Assembly: GCA_020284085.1 (NCBI GenBank)
Contig: JACEVL010000157.1
Span: 1,125,001 to 1,189,000 of the forward strand
Origin: Aporrectodea caliginosa
Lineage: Eukaryota; Annelida; Clitellata; Crassiclitellata; Lumbricidae
Reading direction: 5' to 3'
DNA: 64,000 bases
The translations under genes were made by a program, and so were the position numbers. This document shows, piece by piece, positions 45,028-55,732 of this stretch (within the stretch, counting starts at the first letter, position 1; each line of letters starts with the position of its first letter). The notes beneath the pieces were generated by a model. It ran no database searches. It saw nothing but the letters and a program-made list of their open reading frames with translations, and was not told the origin of the DNA.

Positions 45028-46198
45028 CAGGGTGGGCCAATAGGAATGCAACTACTTTGAATGGATATAACTTTAACAATTGTTATCCGAACATCGTGCC
45101 CAATATACTAAATTGAAGGTAATCATCCACTCTACAACTATTGCAAATCTTGCACTGATAATACGGCACCGTTGTTATAAAATTTCGGTACGGCGCACAC
45201 CTCTCAAATTTGAACATAAATATTGAACATCATGGCGCCGCTCACGGAAGAGGATAGAATTTTAATCGCAGAAAAAGGATACAATGCACATCAGATGATG
45301 ATAGAATTCCCTTCTAGAAAATGGAATAAATATGCTCTACATCGATTGATTAAACAAATTGATGCTACGGGAACGTCTAACAGCCGCAACTGTGGTCACA
45401 AACGTTCTGCGCGCACAGCAGCGAACACTGCACAAGTCCAACAGTTAATTTGCAGTCAAGAAACATTCTTTGTTACTCCAAAGGCTAAGGTGAACAGTGT
45501 TTATTACTTCGATGAAGTACTCGCAAGAGGACTGCTACGTGATATTCGCCAACTGTCTGGAGTTGATGGTTACATCTTTCAGCAAGATGGAGCGCCGGCG
45601 CATCGTTCACGTCATACGGTTGCCTATCTGAACGCTAACGTACCTGAGTTTTAATTGAACCGGAGAACTGGCCACCGAACAGTCCGGATTTAAACCCGGT
45701 TGACTATTCGATCTGGGGTTATCTTCAGCAACTGGTCTATCGTGAACCGATACGTGACGTTGAACATTTGAAAGAAGTGATTCTTTGCTGCTGGGCTGAG
45801 ATAGCCCAAGCACTGGTGAACTCAGCCATCGATCAGTGGTCATCTCGTGTTGATGCAGTCATTAAAGCACGTGGTGGACATAATTTTATTGAGTATTTGT
45901 TTGACTGATGGTAAATTCACTCGAGATATTAATAATTATTGTTAGTACTAAGTGATTGTTTAGAATTGACATCTTAAGTTTATGACTTTTGTTTTTTCTT
46001 GCAGTTTTATGGCACGAAAATGGCACATCGAATATTAATAGCATTATCTCAAAACTTCGTAATAATATCTCGTAGATATTTTGGAGAATGATAAAATGGA
46101 TAATTATCTTCAATCTGATATATTGGACAAGACGTTCAGATAAAAATTGTTCAAGTTGTGAGGCGTCAAAGTTGTTGCATTCCTATTGGCCCACCCTG
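45028..46198 (+). mobile_element. Defective mariner (maT-like) DNA transposon, 1171 bp
   Basis: Inverted repeats 45028-45060 and 46166-46198 match over 33 bp with one mismatch (cagggtgggccaataggaat at the tip). A TA dinucleotide flanks each end (45026-45027, 46199-46200), the hallmark of Tc1/mariner insertion. The only ORF is an internally deleted, frameshifted transposase. Confidence 0.93.
45232..45908 (+). pseudogene. Mariner transposase, internally deleted and frameshifted
   Basis: The ATG at 45232 opens MAPLTEEDRILIAEKGYNAH, the helix-turn-helix DNA-binding N-terminus, followed by SRKWNKYALHRLIKQI. About 70 residues in, the frame jumps directly to FFVTPKAKVNSVYYFDEVL, so roughly 100-150 residues, including the first catalytic Asp, are missing. 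IFQQDGAPAHRSRH carries the second Asp. A stop at 45652-45654 comes from a frameshift; the next frame continues IEPENWPPNSPDLNPVDYSI to TGA at 45908. Bridged, the last two acidic positions are about 37 residues apart, as in DD37D (maT-like) enzymes. It cannot encode an active protein. Confidence 0.88.
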
Positions 46199-46254
46199 TA
46201 ATATATATATATAATATATATAGTTACTGTAATTGGTCATATATATTTATAATA

Positions 46255-46345
46255 TTATATATCTGTTTTAAATTTTCAAACTTATGATCGGTGATTAATG
46301 ATTATTCTGGTAACCTATTCTCCGGAAACAATAAAAGGATTGATT
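46255..46345 (+). mobile_element. Tail-only copy of the LINE family at 33.2-34.2 kb
   Basis: Shares tgttttaa.tttcaaacttatgat, gattattctgg and ggaaacaataaaaggattga with 34130-34220, then runs into a TA microsatellite. It is a severely 5'-truncated copy. Confidence 0.75.
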
Positions 46346-46374
46346 TATATATATATATACTTATATGTATATCA

Positions 46375-46463
<89 letters not shown>
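46375..46463. repeat. (CT)n-(TA)n microsatellite
   Basis: Short ct block, then pure ta repeat up to the left arm of the long inverted repeat. Confidence 0.95.
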
Positions 46464-46466
<3 letters not shown>

Positions 46467-46652
46467 TGCAATCAAAATTTAAAAGAATTGTCGTCTGTCG
46501 TCTGAATTGAGGCAATTCGGATGCTACCTTTGAAGAAGAAGATCGAGTCCAACATCATCTTAATTAAATCGCTCTACATGTACGCGTGCCTCGAAAGCCC
46601 TGGGTGCAAACCGAATTTAGGACAAGAAAAAAGAAACATGCTTTTCTCAAAC
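46464..46652. repeat. Left arm of a perfect 189-bp inverted repeat
   Basis: The exact reverse complement of 46923-47111; no mismatch was found when all lines were compared. The arm contains no recognised gene. It would form a 189-bp hairpin with a 270-nt loop if transcribed or extruded. Confidence 0.97.
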
Positions 46653-46714
<62 letters not shown>

Positions 46715-46922
46715 GAGAAAGACAGAGAGACAGAGAGAAACAGACAGACAGAGGAAGAGACAGAGACAGAGACAGACAGAGACAGACAGAGTTGTTATGG
46801 TCTTCTCAATTAGCTTCAACGTCGGTCGTTCCACAGTCGGAAAGACAATGTATGAAGTAGCCACTGTAGAGTGTAGACCAAAAATTTGTTCCAAGTCTTC
46901 CAACTGTTCCTTCCTTTCCACG
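46653..46922. repeat. Loop region with (TA)n and (GACA)n microsatellites
   Basis: Begins with a ta-run, then gaca/gaga repeats (46678-46790), then about 130 bp of unique sequence. Confidence 0.9.
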
Positions 46923-47111
46923 GTTTGAGAAAAGCATGTTTCTTTTTTCTTGTCCTAAATTCGGTTTGCACCCAGGGCTTTCGAGGCACGCGTACATGTA
47001 GAGCGATTTAATTAAGATGATGTTGGACTCGATCTTCTTCTTCAAAGGTAGCATCCGAATTGCCTCAATTCAGACGACAGACGACAATTCTTTTAAATTT
47101 TGATTGCACGA
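46923..47111. repeat. Right arm of the perfect 189-bp inverted repeat
   Basis: See the left arm at 46464-46652; symmetry breaks at the base after 47111. Confidence 0.97.
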
Positions 47112-47462
47112 CGGACAGACACAATAGGAACCAAATTAAGGTCGGCGCTGCGTAATCAGAGACACGAAAAGCGACCAACATCTGTCAGTATATACAGTAT
47201 ACATATTATATATATATATATATATGGATATTATAGGCCTAATATTATACATAATGCAACATAACATAACATGAAGGAAAAACTCGGGCCCCCCTAACAG
47301 AATAGGCTTATGTGACTTCACATCTTATGCATCGTACAAGACATGTATAATGTAGATAGCACTATGTAATGTACTAATGTGTGTACTGTAGGACTATACA
47401 AGGCTTGACATCAGCAGACATTTGTCGCTATAGCCTTATAAAGTGTTCATGTATGTTTGCAT

Positions 47463-48298
47463 CAGTGGCGTAACAAGGGGGGTCAGAGGGGGCGGCCGCC
47501 CCCGGGCGCAGCACCTTGGGGGCGCAAAATTAGCCCTGAGTGTTAAGTACTATGCAACAGAAATTGTATTATTAAATAATTCAATATATTAAATTTAAAA
47601 TAAGCACAAGTTTTTTTTCAGTTTAAAATGTGGCAAGGATATATTCAGCGAAGTAGCAAGCTATAATTGCGCCCCGTGCCAAGCGTAAATCTAGCGCCCC
47701 CACCACACCCTTCCCCAAAGATCAACTGAACCAATAACGACGTAAATTATGAGAACATATATAGCCTAGATAAAACAGATGAAAATATATAGATATAGGC
47801 CTACGATGCATTGTAATGTAGTGTAACAGTTCTGAACGGTTTTTGAATCTTGATCAACTCGATTTTGACAAAGTAATAGATGGATTTGCATCTGCAAAAG
47901 CCAGAAAAATTATGTATCCAGTAGCAGTTTCTTAGCCTTTGTAATCTTAGGCTCTTAAAAGACAATTATGACAATATGTTACTAGTCGTGTTACAATTGC
48001 GAATCTTTTAAACAAGTCTAAGCTAGTATACTCACTGCTGACCTCTCAGTTCTTTAAATTTGTCTTTTCGTATATAAAAATCGTTTCCAAGTTATGTTGC
48101 ATTACTTATTACAGAGAAAAACCATTGAATAAAATCTGGAAACTATATTATATGCAATTGTATTAAATTAGTGCACACTGTTACCAAGTATTATACTAGA
48201 CCTATGATACGAACGATTAACAGTCAACTAGAAAATAATGAAGGGGCGCACTTTTTAAACTTTGCCCCCGGGCGCAGAAACCCCTCGTTACGCCACTG
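47463..48298. mobile_element. hAT-type non-autonomous element, 836 bp, perfect 8-bp TSD
   Basis: The TIRs are cagtggcgtaac(a/g)agggg, followed in both arms by gcccccgggcgcag-like GC blocks. The 8-bp word gtttgcat flanks exactly at 47455-47462 and 48299-48306. The interior is AT-rich with no transposase. The CAGTGGCGTA ends and 8-bp duplication are typical of hAT elements. Confidence 0.92.
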
Positions 48299-48306
48299 GT
48301 TTGCAT

Positions 48307-49802
48307 GCATCTTGATTTTTATATGATGCCTTTTAGAGACCTCTCAGCATATACATGTATGGACATTGTATAATGTATAATATGGCGTAATGTCATATAT
48401 TTAGGCTTATGATGTGTATTGCTGTTTTATGCTTGCGTCGTATTCAGGTGATATGGATACGTTTTATGGGCCATTTCCGAAATCAGAAAAAACGTGTCGT
48501 AATTCAGAGATATTCCAATAAAACGTTCAGAAGATTTAAGACCAGTTGGCCATTTGCGACTCTTCTCCGATCGGAGAAGTATAATTATGGGTATGACGTC
48601 GGCATATAGCCATGCGATGTAGAGTAGGCCTACAATATTCGCTAATTTCATCAATATATATTAAAATCACTTTTATCTTCAATGAAATGATTACTTTTAT
48701 CCAAATGCAGTCGTTTACCGCTGTCATAAACAGTCATCGCCGACGTATACATTTTGATAAATTTCATAAATTTCCGCTTATTTATGATGGCATTATGAAA
48801 ATTATTCAAGATGGTGTTCGGCGTATAAAATAGAAGCAAATTGAAGTAACGTCAATCTTCTTCTGATCGGAATTTATTCCAGAAGTGTTTATCGTCTTGT
48901 GCAAGGGAGAGGGAGAAAAAATAAAACATCCATAAGGTATATATCTCTCTTAAAGACAGTATACAGGCATCAACGTATACCCTGTAGGAGTGTAGGGGCT
49001 TTGGGTTACCTAGCAAATCGACACTCGACTTTGCCAGGCTTTTAACGCATATGTTTAAATAATTATAGATGGATCATGGAGCTACAGTAATAAATTATGT
49101 GCTTACATGCACATTGGACATAAATCTTTACATACATATTACACAGGAAGCCATGTAGGTCTAAAAAAGCTAACATTGTATGTTATTTGGAGTATAATAA
49201 TTATACAAGACAATCCCGCCCATAGCATTCTGGCGCTAGTTCGGCAGAATGTCACTTAGGGGAAAATCCGATGTTGTTAACAATCAGTTACGCGACATGA
49301 AAGCAACCTGCCAAACACTGTCCCAATTTTCATAACTGTATCTCATCTATGGTAGGACATTGGTAGGCTATCACCTCTAAGTCTAATCCGACCAAGAGAT
49401 ATCCTAATATATAACTCTAATGATAGCGTAGAACTTTAACTGACTTTAATATTAAAATAAAACTTTATAAGCATCGTACGTGATTTGAACGATAGGCGTA
49501 GGCTACATCGGGCTGACAATTCAACTAGGTGCATGGTAGTTTGTATACGTTGTATTGAGCCATTTGAGCGGTCGCTGGTAACACGGTGACACAGCAACAA
49601 AACCAAACCAGACCTCAAAGTGCTCTTCGATAAATTGTATCGACGACCAATAACTGCTGAAAGAAGTGAAGAATTATAAAAAAATTGTTGACTCGGTATT
49701 TATACGTTAAGAGTGAAGGCGATTTCATAACAAGCATGCTTTGATCAAAACCACGCACCTCGAAAAGAAAATCGTGGCAGCTATATGAAATGCGAAATAG
49801 AA
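48307..49802. other. Unassigned stretch
   Basis: No recognised gene. Overlapping short frames at 48.4-48.8 kb on both strands lack motifs. Confidence 0.35.
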
Positions 49803-49806
49803 GATA

Positions 49807-50127
49807 TTCATTAATTCATTAATTCATTAATTAATTCATTCATTCATTCACTCATTCATTCATTCACTCATTCATTCACTCATTTGTTACTTGAATTTGT
49901 TTAGCGCCTCTTCAAGGGAACTACTCAGAGGCGCTCCTACCCCCAGCACGACCAAATAAGACCATTTTTAAGATAGGAGAAGAATGCCTGAGAATGGGTT
50001 ATAGCAAGGGAGCGGAGTGCCAGAGGGAAGCCATTCCAGGTCGATGGGCCAACCACAGAGAAGGCACTGATAGGCGATAGCCTTCGATAAATGTGTTGTA
50101 TTGAAGACCAGAAAAGACATCCTATAA
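49807..50127 (-). mobile_element. L2-like LINE 3' fragment, minus strand, with (GAAT)n tail
   Basis: The minus strand encodes AFSVVGPSTWNGFPLALRSL, then FFSYLKNGLI, the same RT C-terminal end as the 0.5-1.1 kb copy, then gaagaggcgcta and a (GAAT)n-type tail (49807-49885 on the plus strand). The hAT element at 50128-50944 interrupts it; a little more of the LINE may continue beyond 50953. Confidence 0.75.
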
Positions 50128-50944
50128 CAGTGGTTCTTAACCTTTTCAAGGGAGCCGAACCCCAATAGAAATCCATGACCACTCACCGAACCCCTCAAGT
50201 TTGAACAAAAGATTTTTAACTAATGGGAACAAAAGGAAATAAAAAATTGTACCAAAATGTGATACAATATTAATACATTCAATACATGAACTACTAACAG
50301 TTAACTAACCGTACCAACACTACCAATTGCATCTTAATGTGTCCTTTGTTGTTTCCGTTTGGAAACAATGTGAGAAATGCGTGGCTCTGTTTTGGAAAGA
50401 CTCACTCTCATGTCATTTTCGCAATCAAGCCTGCTCCTTTTCTTGGATTTAGCCTAATCTCCACCAATTTTCTAGCAATATGCATATATACATATCCTTG
50501 CTCACAGAGATATGATGTGACAAACGGTGTGAGGATTTTAAGGGCAGCTTTAGCAATGCGAGGATATCCTTCCATTTGGCGGCACCAAAATCTTGAGAGT
50601 GTTGTTGTACCAAAGAGCAATTGTTGAATGTGGCTCTGCTGAAGTTCGATAAGATCGTCCAGAAAGATGGCTGCCGGTGTTATTTATCGGGAGGTGCAGT
50701 AAGACATAACTAAGGTTAACAGGATGAACAGCTTTAAATTTCATAAGGTAGGGCCTGGTAGGCAATCTATTTCAAACAAAATTTATTAAATAAAAGTCGA
50801 AAAATAAAAATAAAATAGCAAATGATTTTTCACTCACACTCACTGACCCAGAATATGTATATATTTCAGAGGACCTCTGCCGAACCTCTGGCACTGGCTC
50901 ACCGAACCCCAGAGGTTCGGTTGAACACTGGTTAAGAAACACTG
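50128..50944. mobile_element. hAT-type non-autonomous element, 817 bp, 8-bp TSD
   Basis: The TIRs are cagtg(g/t)ttcttaacc. Flanks are tcctataa (50120-50127) and tcctagaa (50945-50952), one mismatch. Sub-terminal gccgaacccc / ggggttcggt words are inverted. No transposase. It sits inside the minus-strand LINE fragment. Confidence 0.87.
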
Positions 50945-51009
50945 TCCTAGAATCAATTTAATGCAAGTTAACGACTCTAGGTGAACACACCACGTGCTCT
51001 CACTCGACC

Positions 51010-51600
51010 GCTAAGACCGCCCCGTGTCCCGTGATATTCTATCCCCCTAAAGCATATCCCCCCAAATGGAATAAACCGGTGTAGAGTAACCATTCTATCC
51101 CGTCGTCATACGCATCACGATAACCAAGACGAAAATCCAGTCAAAATCACCAAAAACGAAGTAAATTAATTTCAGGTCGACGTACAATACAAACTTAAGG
51201 TACGCAACTTAAAACATTTTCTGTGTATAATAAATCGAAACAGTAATACGATTAGAAACCGCCAATAGTCTAATGCAAACTAAACCGGATACTCCATTTC
51301 GCTAAGGGGATACTAATTTAGGGGAGATACTCTATTTCGTGACACCAGCTGTAGGTATAGGCGATATAGGCGGCTGCCTAGAGCGGCACTTTTCAAGGGG
51401 CGGCAAATTCTGGGAAAATACATTATGGTCACTTCCGTCAAAAAGAGGTCACTATGAGTAGGCCTAAGGGACGGCATTTTTATCTTTGTGAATAGCAGAA
51501 ACTGTCAGAGACTGTCAGCATCCGCCACTGCAAAAACGCGATGAACAAAGGGTAGACATTGACCATGGCGGCAAGCAGTGGAGCTAACTGATGTGGAGCT
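51010..51600. other. Unassigned stretch with a possible hAT relic
   Basis: At about 51345-51410, cagctgtaggtataggcgat with ggcggctgcctagag resembles a hAT-type end, and ccgccactg at about 51526 could be the other end, but no target-site duplication was found. Confidence 0.3.
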
Positions 51601-51612
51601 ACTTCATCGGAA

Positions 51613-51991
51613 CAGTGGCGTACAGAGCTTAGGCTACATGCCGCCCGGGGCGACGGCCCAAAATGCCGCCCTTAGCACTTAATTTTGGAAATTTCGGGAA
51701 AATTTTCTTTATTAGCCTACTTCTGCCTAAATTTCTGATGACCTTTTTTTTACTATAATTGGGTCGTCAGAAGCCGCCCTGTCCTCCGCCCGAATGCCGC
51801 CCCTCATTACCACTGTATGCTATTTATTGGATTATTTTTCTTCCTTTCCTTCCTTCTTTGTCTACTTTTATTACTTTTTCTTATACTTTTTCAATTTTTT
51901 TCTGCATTCACTCCTTTTATTTTTCTTCTACCCTATTTTGCCGCCCCTTGCCGCCCACTCGCCCCCCTGCCCCCCGTACGGTACGCCACTG
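51613..51991. mobile_element. hAT-type MITE, 379 bp, perfect 8-bp TSD
   Basis: The TIRs are cagtggcgtac ... gtacgccactg. The 8-bp word catcggaa flanks exactly at 51605-51612 and 51992-51999. Arms are rich in gccgcccc/ggggcggc and the centre is T-rich. No ORF. Confidence 0.93.
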
Positions 51992-51999
51992 CATCGGAA

Positions 52000-52490
52000 G
52001 ACATATTTCTTCTGTGAAGTAAAACTAGGAATGGATCTGATATTTAAGTTGTTTTTGCGATCTCTGTGGCATTCTCAGGTCTTTCTAATAACTAATCGCC
52101 GTGCGGAGAGGTCAATGTAAATGTAAATGTTCGCTTTTTCTATAGTGACCGTATAATTTATGGCCTCAACTGCTCATTTTTAATGAATTGATCGCCCGTT
52201 TGAAGGAGCGCCACACCATTTAGGGTCCCCGTCCAAGGACCGCGAAAGCCTGAGATTCAAAATCTTTTAAATGAAACAGCACCGGGAAGCGTATCGCGAT
52301 CCGCAGGCTCTCTTTCACAGAGGCGCAGGAGACGCGCAGGTCACGCTCTTACCAATGTAGCTAATTGGGCCATAGGTTCTAACATGGTGAAATTTTTATT
52401 GGTCAGAGAATTGTTTTTGCATCAAAGATGTCTGATGTCACTCTAGAAGGAAGACTGTGTCTGGCAAAGTGCTGTCGCAGGCGACAGGGG
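52000..52490. other. Unassigned stretch
   Basis: No recognised gene or element. Confidence 0.35.
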
Positions 52491-52650
52491 AGTACATAGC
52501 CAGGAAAAATTTCGGAGGGGGTTTTACATGTAAGTGTTGGGGGTCCCCACTAGAAATGGTCCTGTTTTTCTACAGTTTTAGTTTTTAGTAACAGTAATGC
52601 ATTTATTTCGGGGTTTGAACCCATTAAAACACCCCTAAATATGCCCATGG
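52491..52650. mobile_element. Short dispersed element, copy 1
   Basis: About 160 bp shared with 53961-54116. Common words: ttttctacagttttagtttt, gcaatgcatttattt/gtaatgcatttattt, ttgaaccc, acccctaaata.gcccatgg. The ends (ggcgtagc.ag / acgcccatgg) suggest a MITE with weak TIRs. Confidence 0.7.
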
Positions 52651-53530
52651 TAAGCGATAGATGATACTCGCCACCTTCATGGGAGGTAAGCAATCAATTT
52701 CGAAGGATTCAGGTTAAATTTATAATGAGCTCTACCCAAATAGTCTATATTGGAAAGCGTGAAAGCGTCGACTCCGATTCCTCTCCAGGATCATTTCTTC
52801 GCGAGGTATACTGTGGAGAGTGTCGGTTTCACACTCCTCCGATGTTTCTTTTATTATCGCCTGCAACGCCCCGAGACACTTGATTGCGTCTTTTGTCCTG
52901 TTCTCGTGCGAAGTCCATTGTCACAAAAAAATTCGTTAACGTCCGACCATAATATGCACGCAAAGAAAATTGCTGTCAGGTAATTGCTTATCTCGCAATT
53001 TAATTAGGGCGCTGTGACGTATTTAGCACACCGCCCGTTGAGGCGCTTCGAGTCGACCTTCTTCAAATTCGATGTTTTAAGGATATAGAGCCTACGGGAA
53101 GAGCCACTTGAGAAGTCAGCTGCCATTTTGCTGACACGCATAGGAAGTTTCTCGCTAACTAACTTTATTTCTGACACCAATTTATTATCAGGTTGGCCTC
53201 TAGTATACCGAGAAAGCTCATATACATGTAGTGCAGTAGTACTCCGTGTATTTTACTAGACTGCTCTACTATATATATATAGTCTACTACTTTACTACCA
53301 CAATAGCCTACAATGATTAGCATTGATTAGGCCTATATATGTCACTTGATTGTGACATATCTCTAGTGTCAGTCAACTAGGCCTACTGGCCAATACCCTA
53401 AAGTATCGTTTAAAATTAGCAATCTTTTGAGGACAACTAAATCTGGAAAGTCTTATTTTCTTTGTGTATGCTGCGAGTCAATATTAGTTTCCGTTTTAGA
53501 CAGGACGTTTCACAAAGGGTAATGGCTGGC
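52651..53530. other. Unassigned stretch
   Basis: A 77-codon open frame at 52750 has no recognised motif. Otherwise nothing. Confidence 0.35.
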
Positions 53531-53534
53531 GTAT

Positions 53535-53707
<173 letters not shown>

Positions 53708-53960
53708 ATTATATTATTTAGGCCTAATAATAATGCTTGCTTACTTATTTACTTACTTACTTTATGAGGTTGTAGAGTTCCAGTCACTATGTTTGACGTT
53801 TCTAGCGCAAGTTCACTGTGGGAGGTTTCCTGAGTATACGATAGGTGATACAGGCAGTGATGTAGGTGTCACGGCTGGGAAGATGCCGTCTGGCGGTCTC
53901 TGGCTGTTACATGGTTGATAGAACTGTTGGTATCGGGTTTGATGCCTGTGTACCTGGCAG

Positions 53961-54116
53961 AGGCGTAGCGAGAAAAAAATTAAGTTATTAAGTTTTCGGG
54001 GGGAGTCCATTGGAAATCGTCGTATTTTTCTACAGTTTTAGTTTTTAACAACAGCAATGCATTTATTTGGGGTTCGAAGTTCGAACCCGTAAAACTACCC
54101 CTAAATACGCCCATGG
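53961..54116. mobile_element. Short dispersed element, copy 2
   Basis: Same element as 52491-52650, starting aggcgtagcgag and ending tacgcccatgg; about 1.3 kb apart in the same orientation. Confidence 0.7.
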
Positions 54117-54197
54117 CAGCAGGTATATCGTTTCATTTAAATGCGTAGGCGGGTTATTAGCCGTCACCTGATTAATACTTGCCAACTTAGAACTAAT

Positions 54198-54247
54198 TGT
54201 GATGGAGTTAATTGCGATGGAACTAATTGCGATGGAACTAATTGCTC
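54198..54247. repeat. 15-bp tandem repeat, gatggaactaattgc
   Basis: Three to four units. It resembles in scale the units forming foldback arms elsewhere in the window, but no inverted partner was found nearby. Confidence 0.65.
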
Positions 54248-54550
54248 AGAAGGCTTATTTCTCCGTTCACGCAATGCCAGGAATTGTTCTAATTTTGTCG
54301 GCTGTTTTGTTTGAAACATTATTCGCTGTGCAATCTCAGCTCTTCCGTAAGATTGAGAGCAGCGTAGGCGGTATGCATTTGTCGTACTGAAGATCAGAGA
54401 AAAGAGGTTAATCAATAGGATACTGGTAATCGACGGGAATAAAGCTATGAACAAAGTGCAGACATTAACTATTCCGTGAAAAGTTATTTATAGACCGCAA
54501 GAGGATGATGACGGCTAAACAGAAGTAATTGTCTCAGAAATTGGCTTAAA

Positions 54551-54633
54551 AATATCCTGTGCGACTGGGAAGTCAGAAAGCATGGCTGTGTGCGTTGAAT
54601 AGACAAAGGGCGTATGGAAATATATCTTACCAC
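54551..54633. repeat. 83-bp direct repeat, left copy
   Basis: Matches 55450-55532 with two mismatches (begins aatatcctgtgcgactggg). Confidence 0.95.
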
Positions 54634-55449
54634 CAGTGTCTTCTATCCCCCTAAACAACCGGGCTCAATCCGTCCCCTTCCCCCTCCCCGGGCCTCTCCT
54701 CTCTCCCATATCCCATATTGCTGATGTGAGTTTTAGCTCATTTCTGATTAGATAAATGTGTCTCTAATTCATAGGTTTCATCTGCTAAATATCATCAATC
54801 CAACTTCTATTTATGCGAAGATTTCTTTCATCAATCCAGCTTCTATTTAGGCAAACAATTATTTTCATCAGTCCAGCTTCCATTTCAAATTGACCATATA
54901 CAATGAAGACCAATGCAAAAATAACTAAAGCACCTAAAATGGAGGAGTTGTTCAATGATTAAGCATGCGAGTCAACCAGTGTGAATTAAGTATATTAAAG
55001 TCTCGCATTCGCAATCACCAAAATGCAACAAATGCATCAATCTAAACATCTTGAGTCGAGCTAATATTTATATTAATGTATTATGGCATGGAGAGGAGAG
55101 TTGCTCACAATGCGATAAGGATCACATGGTTCAAGTAAAGGTTACAGTTAGTTGGGTAAGCCTACGGACCAAAAGCCATAGTACCGCTAAGTGAAAGTAT
55201 ATTTTAAAGTTGAAACCAATGTGAATGTTTATTTTTGTCAGAACTATGCAGACGATAATGTCGCGCGATTAGGCTAAGTGCGAGAAAAGTATTGATTGAT
55301 TGATTGAACTCCATAAAACACATTAAATACAGTGTGTTAACAAAATCAAGCAACTTAACCGACGGTGTCACCAGTTCACACTAATTTATAGGCCTACAAG
55401 AAAAGTTGGTGTTTCACACAACTGTCAGTGAAGACTCTGTAACTTGTAT
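54634..55449. mobile_element. 816-bp block between 83-bp direct repeats
   Basis: Bracketed by near-identical direct repeats, so it is probably an insertion with a very long target duplication or a tandem duplication product. It includes reverse-complement relatives (catcaatccagcttctattt) of the internal repeats of the 2445-2819 MITE and a (GATT)n run at 55292-55305. No ORF. Confidence 0.55.
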
Positions 55450-55532
55450 AATATCCTGTGCGACTGGGGAGTCAGAAAGCATGGCTGTGTGCGTTGAATA
55501 GACAAAGGGCGTATGGAAGTATATCTTACCAC
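55450..55532. repeat. 83-bp direct repeat, right copy
   Basis: See the left copy at 54551-54633. Confidence 0.95.
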
Positions 55533-55559
55533 AGTTTATAAATACTGATGGATGCAATC

Positions 55560-55732
55560 TTAAAGTTCCAGAATATGTGATTCATGTTCCCACACTAATG
55601 AGGAAGAGTCGAGACCTGGGAGTCATGACAACAGGCACAACTGGGTCAGGGACTTTCTGATTGGTCGGACTTTCCGGGTCAAAGTGAGAGACGCAATGCG
55701 CTGTCTGATAGTCGATCCTAGAAATATGGAAC
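55560..55732 (+). pseudogene. Scrambled LINE RT snippets
   Basis: One frame reads KSRDLGV (an RT-thumb-like motif) and an adjacent frame HNWVRDFLIGRTFRVKVRDA (a palm-region-like motif), in the reverse of the usual order. If real, it is a rearranged RT relic. At 55733 a hAT-like end, cagcggcgtcactag, begins, but its partner end was not found. Confidence 0.3.

Noticed and set aside
51345..51535. Possible additional hAT MITE (cagctgtagg ... ccgccactg)
   Set aside because: The proposed ends are poorly matched and the 8-bp flanks do not agree.
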